A stretch of DNA of 64,000 nt from the NCBI RefSeq assembly GCF_900167165.1, contig NZ_FUXM01000004.1, positions 67,265-131,264 on the forward strand. Reading direction: 5' to 3'. The stretch comes from Carboxydocella sporoproducens DSM 16521. Its GTDB lineage: Bacteria > Bacillota > GCA-003054495 > Carboxydocellales > Carboxydocellaceae. This document shows, piece by piece, positions 52,524 to 61,200 of the stretch; position 1 is the stretch's first letter, and the number at the start of each line of letters is the position of its first letter. Both the position numbers and the translations under genes were made by a program. Under the pieces are notes generated by a model that worked only from the letters and a program-made list of their open reading frames with translations, was not told the origin of the DNA and did not search any database.

Positions 52524-53978
52524 TTAAACCACCCCGGTCTTGCTCAATAATTCCTTGATTTTTTGCGGCATTCCCCCGAGCTTATTTACATGCTGGGTAA
52601 TAAAAGAATTTTTCAATATCACCCGCATTGAACGAAATAAATAGTCTCTTTTAAATCCTGCAGGCAGCTGAGCCCATTGCCCCAGTTTATGAAAATAAAA
52701 TTCTTTATAACATGCCAGAACCGCATCCATCAGCTCGTTTCTGCTCATGGTCCGGGAGCGCATAACCGGTTCCACCAGGTTGTACTTTGCATAATCTTCT
52801 GTTTCTATATATGGGACAAGCTGGTTATATATATCAGCATAAGGCCAGGGAGCCAGTAAAAGAAAATGGGCAAAATCAGGATTATATATTTTGGCCAGCT
52901 CCAGTGTGCGAGCAATAGATTCGGGGGTTTCTTCCGCAGTACCCAGGACAAAGGAGGTTTCTGAAACTATATCATGGCTGTTGATTATCTCTAGAGCCTC
53001 CATTGACTGGTTTAATTGAATCCCTTTCTGAAACAGATCCAGCCTTTCCTGTTCTGTCGATTCTACACCCACATAAATATGGACTATCCCCGCCTGCCGG
53101 TATTTGGCCATTAAGTCTCTGTCTCGAACAACATCATCAACCCGGGTTTCAAGGAGCAACTTCAAGTCCAATTTCCGCCAGCAGAGCCAGTCCAAAATAG
53201 CTTCCCAGCGCTGCCGGTCAGCTGTGGGATACTCATCGGCTATTAAAAGCACATTCACCCCATACCGGGTTGCCAGAAGCTCAATTTCCCGACATACCGC
53301 CTCAGCACTACGCCCCCGCCATTTTTGCTGCCAGTATTTCTGTTGTGAGCAAAAACTGCAATTATGCTGACAGCCCCGGCTGGTTGAAATCACGCCCAGG
53401 CGGGAACCAGGGAAAATATAATAGGTATAATCCTGCCATTCCACCAGATCCCAGGCCCCTTCGATTCGATCCAAATCCTGAATAAAGGGGGCCTGTCCGG
53501 TAGTAACAATCTGCCCGCTGGTAGCTCGAAAAGCCAGGCCGGCTATCTCCTGCCATTTCTCTCTGCTGTTCAGCACTGCCATCAGCCGGGGTAGCACCTC
53601 TTCCCCTTCTCCTCGCACAACCACATCGATCCAGGGACAATCCGTCAAAACCTCTTCCCACATAAAGGTGGGGTGAACTCCCCCTATTATGGTTACACAG
53701 TTTGGTATGAGTTTTTTAACCTGCTTCAACAAAGCAGCAGCAGCAGGAAAGGTAGAAGTGTAGGCAGTAGAAGCTACTGCTTTTGGCTGTCTTGCTGCCA
53801 GCTCCTGACCTATACGCCGAACCGAGTGCCTTTTGGTCATAGCATCATAGATCTGGACCCGAACCCCATGTCGCCTCAATTCCCCTGCTATATAAACAAA
53901 ACCACAATTCAACCAGCTGCCCGCTGACTCTACTACCCCACAGTGATAATCCGGGGTAACCAGAACAAGATCAAGCAT
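52524..53978 (-). CDS. B12-binding-domain radical SAM protein (BchE-like layout)
   Basis: 484 residues. An N-terminal cobalamin-binding-type domain (about 1-150: DLVLVTPDYHCGVVESAG, TIIGGVHPTFMWEE, RGEGEEVLP), then a radical SAM core with CQHNCSFCSQ (about 205) and a C-terminal helical domain. The layout resembles anaerobic cyclases/methyltransferases of the BchE group; the substrate is unknown. ATG 53978 follows GAGGTGAT, 4 nt after the CcsA-like gene. Its position inside the ResB/ResC cytochrome operon suggests a substrate linked to haem, quinone or the cell envelope. Confidence 0.85.
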   Translation of the reverse strand: MLDLVLVTPDYHCGVVESAGSWLNCGFVYIAGELRRHGVRVQIYDAMTKRHSVRRIGQELAARQPKAVASTAYTSTFPAAAALLKQVKKLIPNCVTIIGGVHPTFMWEEVLTDCPWIDVVVRGEGEEVLPRLMAVLNSREKWQEIAGLAFRATSGQIVTTGQAPFIQDLDRIEGAWDLVEWQDYTYYIFPGSRLGVISTSRGCQHNCSFCSQQKYWQQKWRGRSAEAVCREIELLATRYGVNVLLIADEYPTADRQRWEAILDWLCWRKLDLKLLLETRVDDVVRDRDLMAKYRQAGIVHIYVGVESTEQERLDLFQKGIQLNQSMEALEIINSHDIVSETSFVLGTAEETPESIARTLELAKIYNPDFAHFLLLAPWPYADIYNQLVPYIETEDYAKYNLVEPVMRSRTMSRNELMDAVLACYKEFYFHKLGQWAQLPAGFKRDYLFRSMRVILKNSFITQHVNKLGGMPQKIKELLSKTGVV

Positions 53979-53982
53979 GATA

Positions 53983-54729
53983 TCACCTCATAAATTGCAA
54001 ATCGAAAACATGAAAGCTGCCTGTAATCAATAAAAGAAAAAGTCCGAAAAAAGCTACCAGCAACAGCAGCGGAATTATCCTCACCAGCCATAACCCTATC
54101 AAGGGAAATTCAGATTGAAAATGCAGATAATGAAGGGTCCAGGCATTGGTTAGCCAGACCAGAAGGGAAACCACCTCAATAAAATCCCAGCGCCACCAGC
54201 TGCCGAACAACAAATGCTGATACCACATTCCTGTAGCCAGCATGGCTGTCCAGGCAAAAAAAGCCAAATTTAAATAATTAAGCAGGGAGCGACGCCATCT
54301 TGGCTGGCTTCTCTTTTCCGCCTTTGACCAGGCCAGCACCCAGGCTGACCAGAAAGCAGTAAAACCAAGCCAGGCAAAAAAGGCATGAACATCTACCCAC
54401 CAGGAACGTTCTGAGATAGTAAGAGGAACAGGCAAACGGTTAAACCACCAGCCATAGCTTAGCAATAGAGCCGCAATTGCCAGGAGAGGGGAAAAACGAT
54501 TTAAAAAATAGGTCGTGATCAGAAACCAGGCGCCTGCCAGGGAATTTTCGAAAATTCCGAATACCGGCGGATGCCCGCTCAGTTGCCAGCGCCAGCCAAT
54601 AAAAAACGTAAGGGCCAACCAGCCTGCCCCTGCCAGCCCGAGTTCAATTATATTTTGCTTTCGCCAATGAAAGAGTAAGGCCAGCAATAACAGGCCAACC
54701 ATCAACCAGATCAGCTGTTCTCCTGCCAC
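53983..54729 (-). CDS. CcsA/ResC-like haem handling protein, second copy
   Basis: 248 residues with about seven hydrophobic segments. System II cytochrome c synthase subunit. The tryptophan-rich WWD-type segment is GSWWRWDFIEVVSLLVWL (about residue 185), with membrane histidines at WWVDVHAFFAWLGF (about 119) and TLHYLHF, and the N-terminal GHPPVFGIFENSLAGAW. It delivers haem for attachment to CxxCH. The start is GTG 54729, overlapping the ResB-like gene by 19 nt. It pairs with 54711-55817; a second full pair lies upstream. Confidence 0.85.
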   Translation of the reverse strand: MAGEQLIWLMVGLLLLALLFHWRKQNIIELGLAGAGWLALTFFIGWRWQLSGHPPVFGIFENSLAGAWFLITTYFLNRFSPLLAIAALLLSYGWWFNRLPVPLTISERSWWVDVHAFFAWLGFTAFWSAWVLAWSKAEKRSQPRWRRSLLNYLNLAFFAWTAMLATGMWYQHLLFGSWWRWDFIEVVSLLVWLTNAWTLHYLHFQSEFPLIGLWLVRIIPLLLLVAFFGLFLLLITGSFHVFDLQFMR

Positions 54730-55817
54730 CGGCCTTTCCCCCTTTCCCAGCGAATATAGGTCAAAATCAAGCTGGCCGTAACTACCGTGAGCAGTGCCAC
54801 TTTCAGATAGGGCAAACTTTTATCCCGCACCAGCCAGAAATGGCCATAATAACGAATTTCCGGAAATGAAAGCCGGTAACCCTGAACTTCCAGCTCATCT
54901 CCAGGACGTAAAAAACCCTTGGCCAGTAAAGCCCCCTCCGGATCTTTTTCCTTTTTGCTTTTCTCCAGAACATAAACATATAGCAAAGGCTGGCGCAAAT
55001 TCATACTCCGATTGTTTACCTTGTTGCCTTTCAGCTCGGCATCCGGCCAGACCAGCAGATGGACCTCCCAGTTCAAATTTTCCAGAGCGAACCAATCTTC
55101 TTGCCCCGGCGGAAAGACCGTCAAATTGACGAAAGAACCGCTCACCAGCCTCCCCTGCTTGTCTAGAACTTGATAACGAGGGGCATAGCCAAAACCCTGC
55201 AAACCGATGGTTAAATTATCCTGAACCAGGGGTTGCCCCAGTCGCAAGGAAACGGTTTTTTCCGGTTGACTGGAACCATAAGATATTTTAGCCAGCAGAT
55301 CAGTGAATAAAAGTTTATCCTCCCAGAATTCCGGCCGGATAAAATCCAGCCGCCAGATAATCTTCGGCAACCGACCCTCGGCCATCATCTCCCGTTCAGG
55401 AGTAACATAGCTGATTCTCCGGGATAAATCCAGGGTTTGGCCTTCGGTGACAATAAACTCCACTTTCGGCTCAGAGTGCCGGGCAAGCACGCCGGCTATT
55501 ATTAGCAAAATTAGAGCGGCATGCATAAGCCAGGAAAGCCAGCGGTAAATAGCTTTTCCCCCTTGCCGCGCCCAGAAAAACAGACACAGGCACAGATTAA
55601 GCATGAAAAACCAGTATACAGGCAGGAACACCCACCCGGAGGCAGCCATATTGCGAATCCGCCAGGCTGGAACTCCGTAAATTTGAAAGGGTACCAGCCA
55701 GATCAGATAAACTGCAATCAGCAACCCCAGCGCCCAGTGAGCCGCCCGGCGCGAGCCTATCGCCCTGATTATTTTTCTTCCCTTTTCTCCAAAATTTCCA
55801 CCCTGTCCACCAACCAT
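54711..55817 (-). CDS. ResB-like cytochrome c biogenesis protein, second copy
   Basis: 368 residues. Three N-terminal membrane helices (about 22-40, 55-75, 90-110), a large extracytoplasmic domain (about 115-335, TEGQTLDLSRRISYVTPE, QDNLTIGLQGFGYAPR), and a C-terminal helix (LTVVTASLILTYI), the ResB order. It works with the CcsA-like partner to ligate haem to apocytochromes. Start ATG 55817 has AAGGAG upstream and overlaps the lipoprotein gene by 49 nt. It is shorter than most ResB proteins (often above 400 residues). Confidence 0.82.
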   Translation of the reverse strand: MVGGQGGNFGEKGRKIIRAIGSRRAAHWALGLLIAVYLIWLVPFQIYGVPAWRIRNMAASGWVFLPVYWFFMLNLCLCLFFWARQGGKAIYRWLSWLMHAALILLIIAGVLARHSEPKVEFIVTEGQTLDLSRRISYVTPEREMMAEGRLPKIIWRLDFIRPEFWEDKLLFTDLLAKISYGSSQPEKTVSLRLGQPLVQDNLTIGLQGFGYAPRYQVLDKQGRLVSGSFVNLTVFPPGQEDWFALENLNWEVHLLVWPDAELKGNKVNNRSMNLRQPLLYVYVLEKSKKEKDPEGALLAKGFLRPGDELEVQGYRLSFPEIRYYGHFWLVRDKSLPYLKVALLTVVTASLILTYIRWERGKGRWQENS

Positions 55818-56221
55818 CGTTTATCTCCTTTTACGGGTGTTAAGTAATATTTCACCCGGTATTCTCCCTGGCGCCAGTCATCCACTGCTTTTCTGGTCAC
55901 AGTGTCCAGATGGCGATAACGCCATTTTTCGCTGGTAAATACCACTACCATGTCCTGGCTTTTTTCCGTTTTTTCTAATTTCAGTTCCAGCAGTTGATTT
56001 TCGATAACTTTTTTCTTTTGCTGCCAGTAAAGGATATAGGTCAAAATCCTTGACTGCTCTTTAGCAGTAGCGATCCGGGTCATCAATTCCGGCTGAGGGC
56101 GTAGCAGAGCGATAGCTAAAGTTTCATTATAATCCTTAACCGTCTCCAGATATGCTTTTTCTCCCCGGCTACAACCGCTTAAAATCAGGACAATAAGCAG
56201 CATCAGCCCGATTTTTTTCAT
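55769..56221 (-). CDS. putative lipoprotein in the Res cluster
   Basis: 150 residues. Lipoprotein signal KKIGLMLLIVLILSGC with Cys at about residue 17, then a helical, charged domain (YLETVKDYNETLAIALLRPQ; YWQQKKKVIENQLLELKLEK) and a beta end (WRYRHLDTVTRKAVDDW, GEYRVKYYLTPVKGDKRWLV). ATG 56221 is preceded by GAGAAGG; the longer frame to 56245 overlaps the resC-like gene. No named family recognised. It sits between two ResB/ResC pairs, so a chaperone-like role for apocytochromes outside the membrane is plausible. Confidence 0.7.
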   Translation of the reverse strand: MKKIGLMLLIVLILSGCSRGEKAYLETVKDYNETLAIALLRPQPELMTRIATAKEQSRILTYILYWQQKKKVIENQLLELKLEKTEKSQDMVVVFTSEKWRYRHLDTVTRKAVDDWRQGEYRVKYYLTPVKGDKRWLVDRVEILEKREEK

Positions 56222-56241
56222 CCTTCTCGTCCTTTCCTGTT

Positions 56242-57066
56242 TCAAAGCAAAGGTGTATGCACACCTGTTCCCATGCCGATTCCCCAGAAGGTAATCACGA
56301 CGGTGATAACCGCCAGTACAGCGAGCCAGGCCAGGCGCCGGTCAGAACATTTCAGTGTCAGGCGCCAGTGAATAACCAGACCGTACATCAACCAGCAGAT
56401 CAATGACCAGATCTCAATGGGATCCCAGCTCCAGTAAGCCCCCCAGAGGGAATGGGCCCAGATCGCACCAGCGGCTATCATCAAGCCCTGGCTGATAAAC
56501 CCGAATAATAGCAGTCCCAGAATAATCTCCGCCAGTATTTCAGGAACAGGAAAATTACGGCGGATAAATGCCTGCCATTTTCCAGCTTTATCAGGCTGAA
56601 AAGTAAGATAGACGACCGCCAGAAAAGCCGCGATGAGAAAGGAGCCAAAGGCCAGCCAGGCAAAACCGACATGAATCCAGAGCCAGTTACTTTGATAGGG
56701 AGGCGATAACGGTAAAGCCGGCTGCTTGATGGACATGCCTACACCCAGAATAAAAATTATCAGTGGGTTGACCAGCACTCCCAAAGCCTTAAAGCGGCCT
56801 GTTTTCCATGCCCCGAAAATATAGGTAGCATGGATGGCCCAGGCCCCCATCAATGAATTTTCATAATTCCCTTCCACCGGCGGATGGCCTGACTGCCACC
56901 AGCGCCAGATGATCGCCCCGGTATGGGCGGCAAAAGCAAGCAAATTACTATGCCAGCCCCAGTCTGTCCATTGGCTTTTCTTAAACACCACACTGGCCAG
57001 AAAAGCGGCAAAACTGAAGAGATAAGTAAACATTGCAATCCAGAGCAAAGTGCCTTCAATGATCAT
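56242..57066 (-). CDS. resC: CcsA/ResC cytochrome c synthase subunit, first copy
   Basis: 274 residues, about eight hydrophobic segments. The WWD motif is AYWSWDPIEIWSLICWL (about residue 213), typical of CcsA/ResC/CcmF proteins. Histidines in WIHVGFAWLAFG (about 131) and LVIHWRL (about 237), plus SGHPPVEGNYENSLMGAW near 59, are the expected haem-handling elements. It shares 1 nt with the resB stop, the usual resB-resC coupling. It is needed to mature the many cytochromes c in this window. Confidence 0.92.
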   Translation of the reverse strand: MIIEGTLLWIAMFTYLFSFAAFLASVVFKKSQWTDWGWHSNLLAFAAHTGAIIWRWWQSGHPPVEGNYENSLMGAWAIHATYIFGAWKTGRFKALGVLVNPLIIFILGVGMSIKQPALPLSPPYQSNWLWIHVGFAWLAFGSFLIAAFLAVVYLTFQPDKAGKWQAFIRRNFPVPEILAEIILGLLLFGFISQGLMIAAGAIWAHSLWGAYWSWDPIEIWSLICWLMYGLVIHWRLTLKCSDRRLAWLAVLAVITVVITFWGIGMGTGVHTPLL

Positions 57067-58190
57067 TATTTGCCCCCATTTCCCAGTTCAGATATTTCCT
57101 GTAGTAGTGAGTGCCCGGAATATTTATGGGCAATCCAGAGTTCATCCTCTCCTTCTTTCTTGCGCAACACTACCATAACCTGGGGATAGCGAAATCTTAG
57201 AACCAGGCCCATTGTGGCCAGGAGAAAACCTGAATAGATAAGCGGCAAACCTGGCTCTTTTGTAATCCTGAAGTATCCCCAGCGCCGCCAGTCCCCGAAG
57301 TGAACAACGCCCTTTGCTCCCTTCCAGGTCTGACCGGTGCTGAGTTCTATTCGCTCCCCCTGCCAGTTTAAAATTATTTGCGCATTTTTTTCATCTACCT
57401 TCATCTGGATACCTATTTTTTCGCCATCAGGCAAAATGATCGCATCGACAGTACTGGGATCGGGTACAACCAGGTTTACGTATGCTTGCACCTGCAGGCG
57501 ACCATCCCGGTCATAGATCTCAAGATATGGCGCCAGTCCCACGCGTTGCAAGGTTAATTGATAACCTTCAATTGTTAAAGGCTGGTTAACAGCTCCGGTC
57601 AGTCCAGACCAGACCGCGCCTTTTCTGTAGCTAAGAGCCATTTGATACTGGGTCAATACCCCTTGTTCCCGAATCGGTCTGAGCCAGTCCAAACTTACTT
57701 CAATTCCCGTTCCGGTAAGCAATTCACCGGTTTGCCCCTCTGTCAACAAGAGCTCGCTTTTGACATCTAACGCAGCCGAAAGGATGGCCCCGCAGACCAG
57801 GAGTACCAGTGCCCCATGGAAAACCAGGGAGCCCCACCAGCCCCTGGTACCACTTTGCCAGTACCAGCCCGCATTTCCGGGTAATTTTTTTCCCTCCAGG
57901 CCTTTTCTCTGTAACAGACTGTCTAGCGAATGCCGATCAAGGTTGTCAAAAGTTCTTTTGATCCAGGCCGCCCCGCGGGGTTTACCATTGACTCGTTCAT
58001 TCCGCCAGCGTTCCCAGGTACAGACCGTTGTACTGAGCAGCAAAAGGAGATTAGGCCCCCAGTACCAGAGGGTACCGGGGACAGGCACCATTTCAGGCAT
58101 TACCTGATAAAAGATCAGATAACCGGCGCTATAGGCCAATAAGAACAAGGCCAGACGGCGTGACAGCAACAGTTTTTTCAGTTTATCCAT
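57066..58190 (-). CDS. resB: ResB cytochrome c biogenesis protein, first copy
   Basis: 374 residues. Membrane helices at about 12-30, 40-58 and 125-145, an extracytoplasmic domain starting DVKSELLLTEGQTGELL, and a C-terminal helix (YSGFLLATMGLVLRF), then a short cytoplasmic tail: the ResB layout. ATG 58190 has GTGAGG upstream and lies 13 nt after the stop of the 18-haem cytochrome gene, so synthase and substrate are in one operon. It works with the CcsA/ResC partner downstream. Confidence 0.9.
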   Translation of the reverse strand: MDKLKKLLLSRRLALFLLAYSAGYLIFYQVMPEMVPVPGTLWYWGPNLLLLLSTTVCTWERWRNERVNGKPRGAAWIKRTFDNLDRHSLDSLLQRKGLEGKKLPGNAGWYWQSGTRGWWGSLVFHGALVLLVCGAILSAALDVKSELLLTEGQTGELLTGTGIEVSLDWLRPIREQGVLTQYQMALSYRKGAVWSGLTGAVNQPLTIEGYQLTLQRVGLAPYLEIYDRDGRLQVQAYVNLVVPDPSTVDAIILPDGEKIGIQMKVDEKNAQIILNWQGERIELSTGQTWKGAKGVVHFGDWRRWGYFRITKEPGLPLIYSGFLLATMGLVLRFRYPQVMVVLRKKEGEDELWIAHKYSGHSLLQEISELGNGGK

Positions 58191-58203
58191 AGTTATCCTC
58201 ACT

Positions 58204-61200
58204 TTAATAGTAGTAATTAGGGCTCTGGCTTTGTCCACTATGGCCTTTGGTGCAAGCTGCCACAGAATCGGGAGTACTGGTTGTCCAGCAGCTTACACTG
58301 GAGCCGTTGGTTTGGCCAAGAGTATGTCCAACCCAGTTGGCGCCATTCGTAAAACGCTTGCCCATCTGGCTGGTTCCGCCTGAGCCCACTCCCATAACAC
58401 TACCATGAATGCCGCCTGGTTCCCGGCCGCCATGACATCCCAGACAGCTGGGGCTTTCATAAATAGTTCCTAGCACCTTGTTTCCCGAGGCCATGCATTT
58501 ACCGATCGGGTTATCGGAACTTGTTTGAAAACCATGGTTGAATCGACTTAAGTTGGCGTTGGGAGGTGCAGTCATTCCAGTGCCATCCCCATAGACATCG
58601 GCCCGGTGGCAATTAACACAAAAGTTATTAACTTTCCGGTAATCAGTAACACCACCGCTAGAATTGTAAAAAGGCTGGGCGTCATTGTAATATGCACCCG
58701 GCTGGTTTAAACTTTTCACCCCGTTACTGGCGGTAGTAACCTGTCTGGGTTCAGCCTTGCGCAAGATCCATTTCTGGCTCGAACCATGAGGACCATCAGG
58801 TGGGTCATCAGAAGACGCATGACAATCAGTGCAGGTAACCAGGCTTTTCGTCCCCCAGCCATCTACAAAAGTGTGATCCAACCCGCTGGGAGTAATGTTA
58901 TTGCTATATGGGTAATTAATGCCATCTCCGCCTTTATAGGTGGAGGTACTTGCTCGCCTGAAGCCGCTGCTGGACCAGTTTGTATTGGCATTAGAAGGTG
59001 GCTGGTTCAAACCTATTTCAAACAGCGGGTGGAAGGCATAGTTGCCGGGATTAAACTGCAAGCCTATATCCGGCTGCTCTCCAGTACCTGTATTGGTTAT
59101 GGTAGTATTAAAGGGGAAACTGGTATTGGGAACTGTCGCTTTTGCCCCTGTATCACCTCTCTTAACATTACCGGTGCTGGTGTCTCCATCATCCCAAGCA
59201 TAATCACTGTGGCACTTCAAACAAATCTGCCACTGAGCTTTCGGGGCATCAGTCCGGCTATAGGTGACCTTATCTGAAGCATTGCCTCCACCCCGTGATG
59301 AGTAGGTGATGGTAACATTCACTCCCCAGGTTCCGGCCAAAGAACCGCTAATGGTATCGTCCACCCACTGTCTGCCATCCCGGGTACCGTTAGCTCCAAA
59401 AGTAGTGCCGTCCCTGGATGTGCCCTGCCGGGCCTGGTGCGTATTGTGACAATCCTGGCACTCTGCATGACGGTCGCCATTATCCGGGGCCCAACCGGGA
59501 TTGCTGCCCTCAACGGCCTGGTGTTTACCCCGCTTTACTGCGATCGGATGCTTGTAGGTCCGGCTAAAAACTTGCTGGATTCGTTGCGCAGTAGCTGACA
59601 TGGCAGCCCCTTGACTGTTATCGATTTGTTTGTAGTAATCCTTGCCGCTGGAACCCGAATGACAACGATAGCAGAGATCTTCTTCCAGAGGCAGGACTGG
59701 ATTGACTGCCCCCAGGTTGCCTAATATGCTTGTATTCGGCGAAACGTGCGGGCCAAATTTAAAGGGAGCGGCTGAAGTCTGATAATCATAGGGTATGCCT
59801 TTGGTATCATAGTCATTATGGCATTTCGTACAATTAGCGGCAAATTTTGTGCTATTATCAGCAGTTGAATCTTCAAATGTTGAATAAACCAGATAATTGT
59901 GTTTGGATTGATTATATTGAGCTGCATCTCCTATCGGCCTGGTGGTTTTGCTGGGATTGTAAGCCTTGGTCTGGGCATTGACATGACAGGAGAGACAGAT
60001 GCCGCCAGTAGCATCATTGATAAAGTCGGTATTGACAGCCACCGGGCTGGTGCCATCAAACTTGGTTCTTAAATTAAAGGCTCGCTTTTGACCGCTGCCC
60101 AGATCAGGCCTGAATTTGTCGTGATCCACGTGGCACTGCAAGCAGTTCTTGGTCTGATTATAATTAGGGCTGTTGCTGATAACATGGTGAAAGTCCGCTG
60201 TATTCCCTATAGCCATCGGTTCCTGAATAACATTATGACACCAGATACAATCCATACCACCCCGCGATTCCCCCTTGGTGGGAGCATGAGCCGCCCGTCT
60301 GATTTGCTCTTCTTCTGTGCCGCTACCACCGTGACAATAGGAACAGCGGATACTGCCATCGGTATGGCCCAAACTTTTGTATTCATTCCAGGTGATAAAG
60401 GTTGTGTCGTTTTTGTTATACAAGTTGGTAGTACCATTATGACATCCCGTACAGAAGGCCCGTTCCTCGGAAACTGACAGGGTTGCCATTCCCGGGCTGG
60501 TCAGGACAATGGGATTGGGATTCGTCCCTACCTGTTCCCGCAACAGAATTTTATTGTTTGAGCCATGTTGAACGTGACAGACAGTACATGGAAGCTGATA
60601 GCCTACCGGAATAGGTGTGCCGTCAGCAAAGGTATGCCCTGAATATTTAACAAAATGGCCTTTATCTACACCCTGGGTGCCTTGCCCGCCATTGCTTGTC
60701 TTTCTATAGTACTGATAGATATCATAGTTTGACTGAACATATCCCTGTCCGCTGACAAAAGGCACCTGATGGCAGTTAAAGCAGAGTTGATAATCACCCG
60801 GAACCCCGGTCGTGGTTTTGCTGTTATAGGTATCCTTTAGTAAATAGGGAGGATTATCGGTTCTATTGCGATGGGGATTATGGCAATCATTACAGTAAAC
60901 ATCCTTTTCATCCCATAAATGCTCATAAGTAGAAGGGAATCCTTGAGCTTTCTGGGCGCTGGTGCCGTCATGACAGTTGGTGCAAACCTGGTTAACCAGT
61001 TCCGAAGTCAGCAAATATTTGCTGCCACCAGCATGGGCAGAGTGGCAAATGGCACAGGTTTTGGTTGATGAAACATAGGTACCATGAGGAACCGCTGTAT
61101 CAGAATTGTTGATTGTATATTGCCAGGCAGTGGAATAGGTAGTGTTCCCGGCTTTGTCAACAAATACCGCTCGAATATACCAGGTGCCATTGCTTACCAT

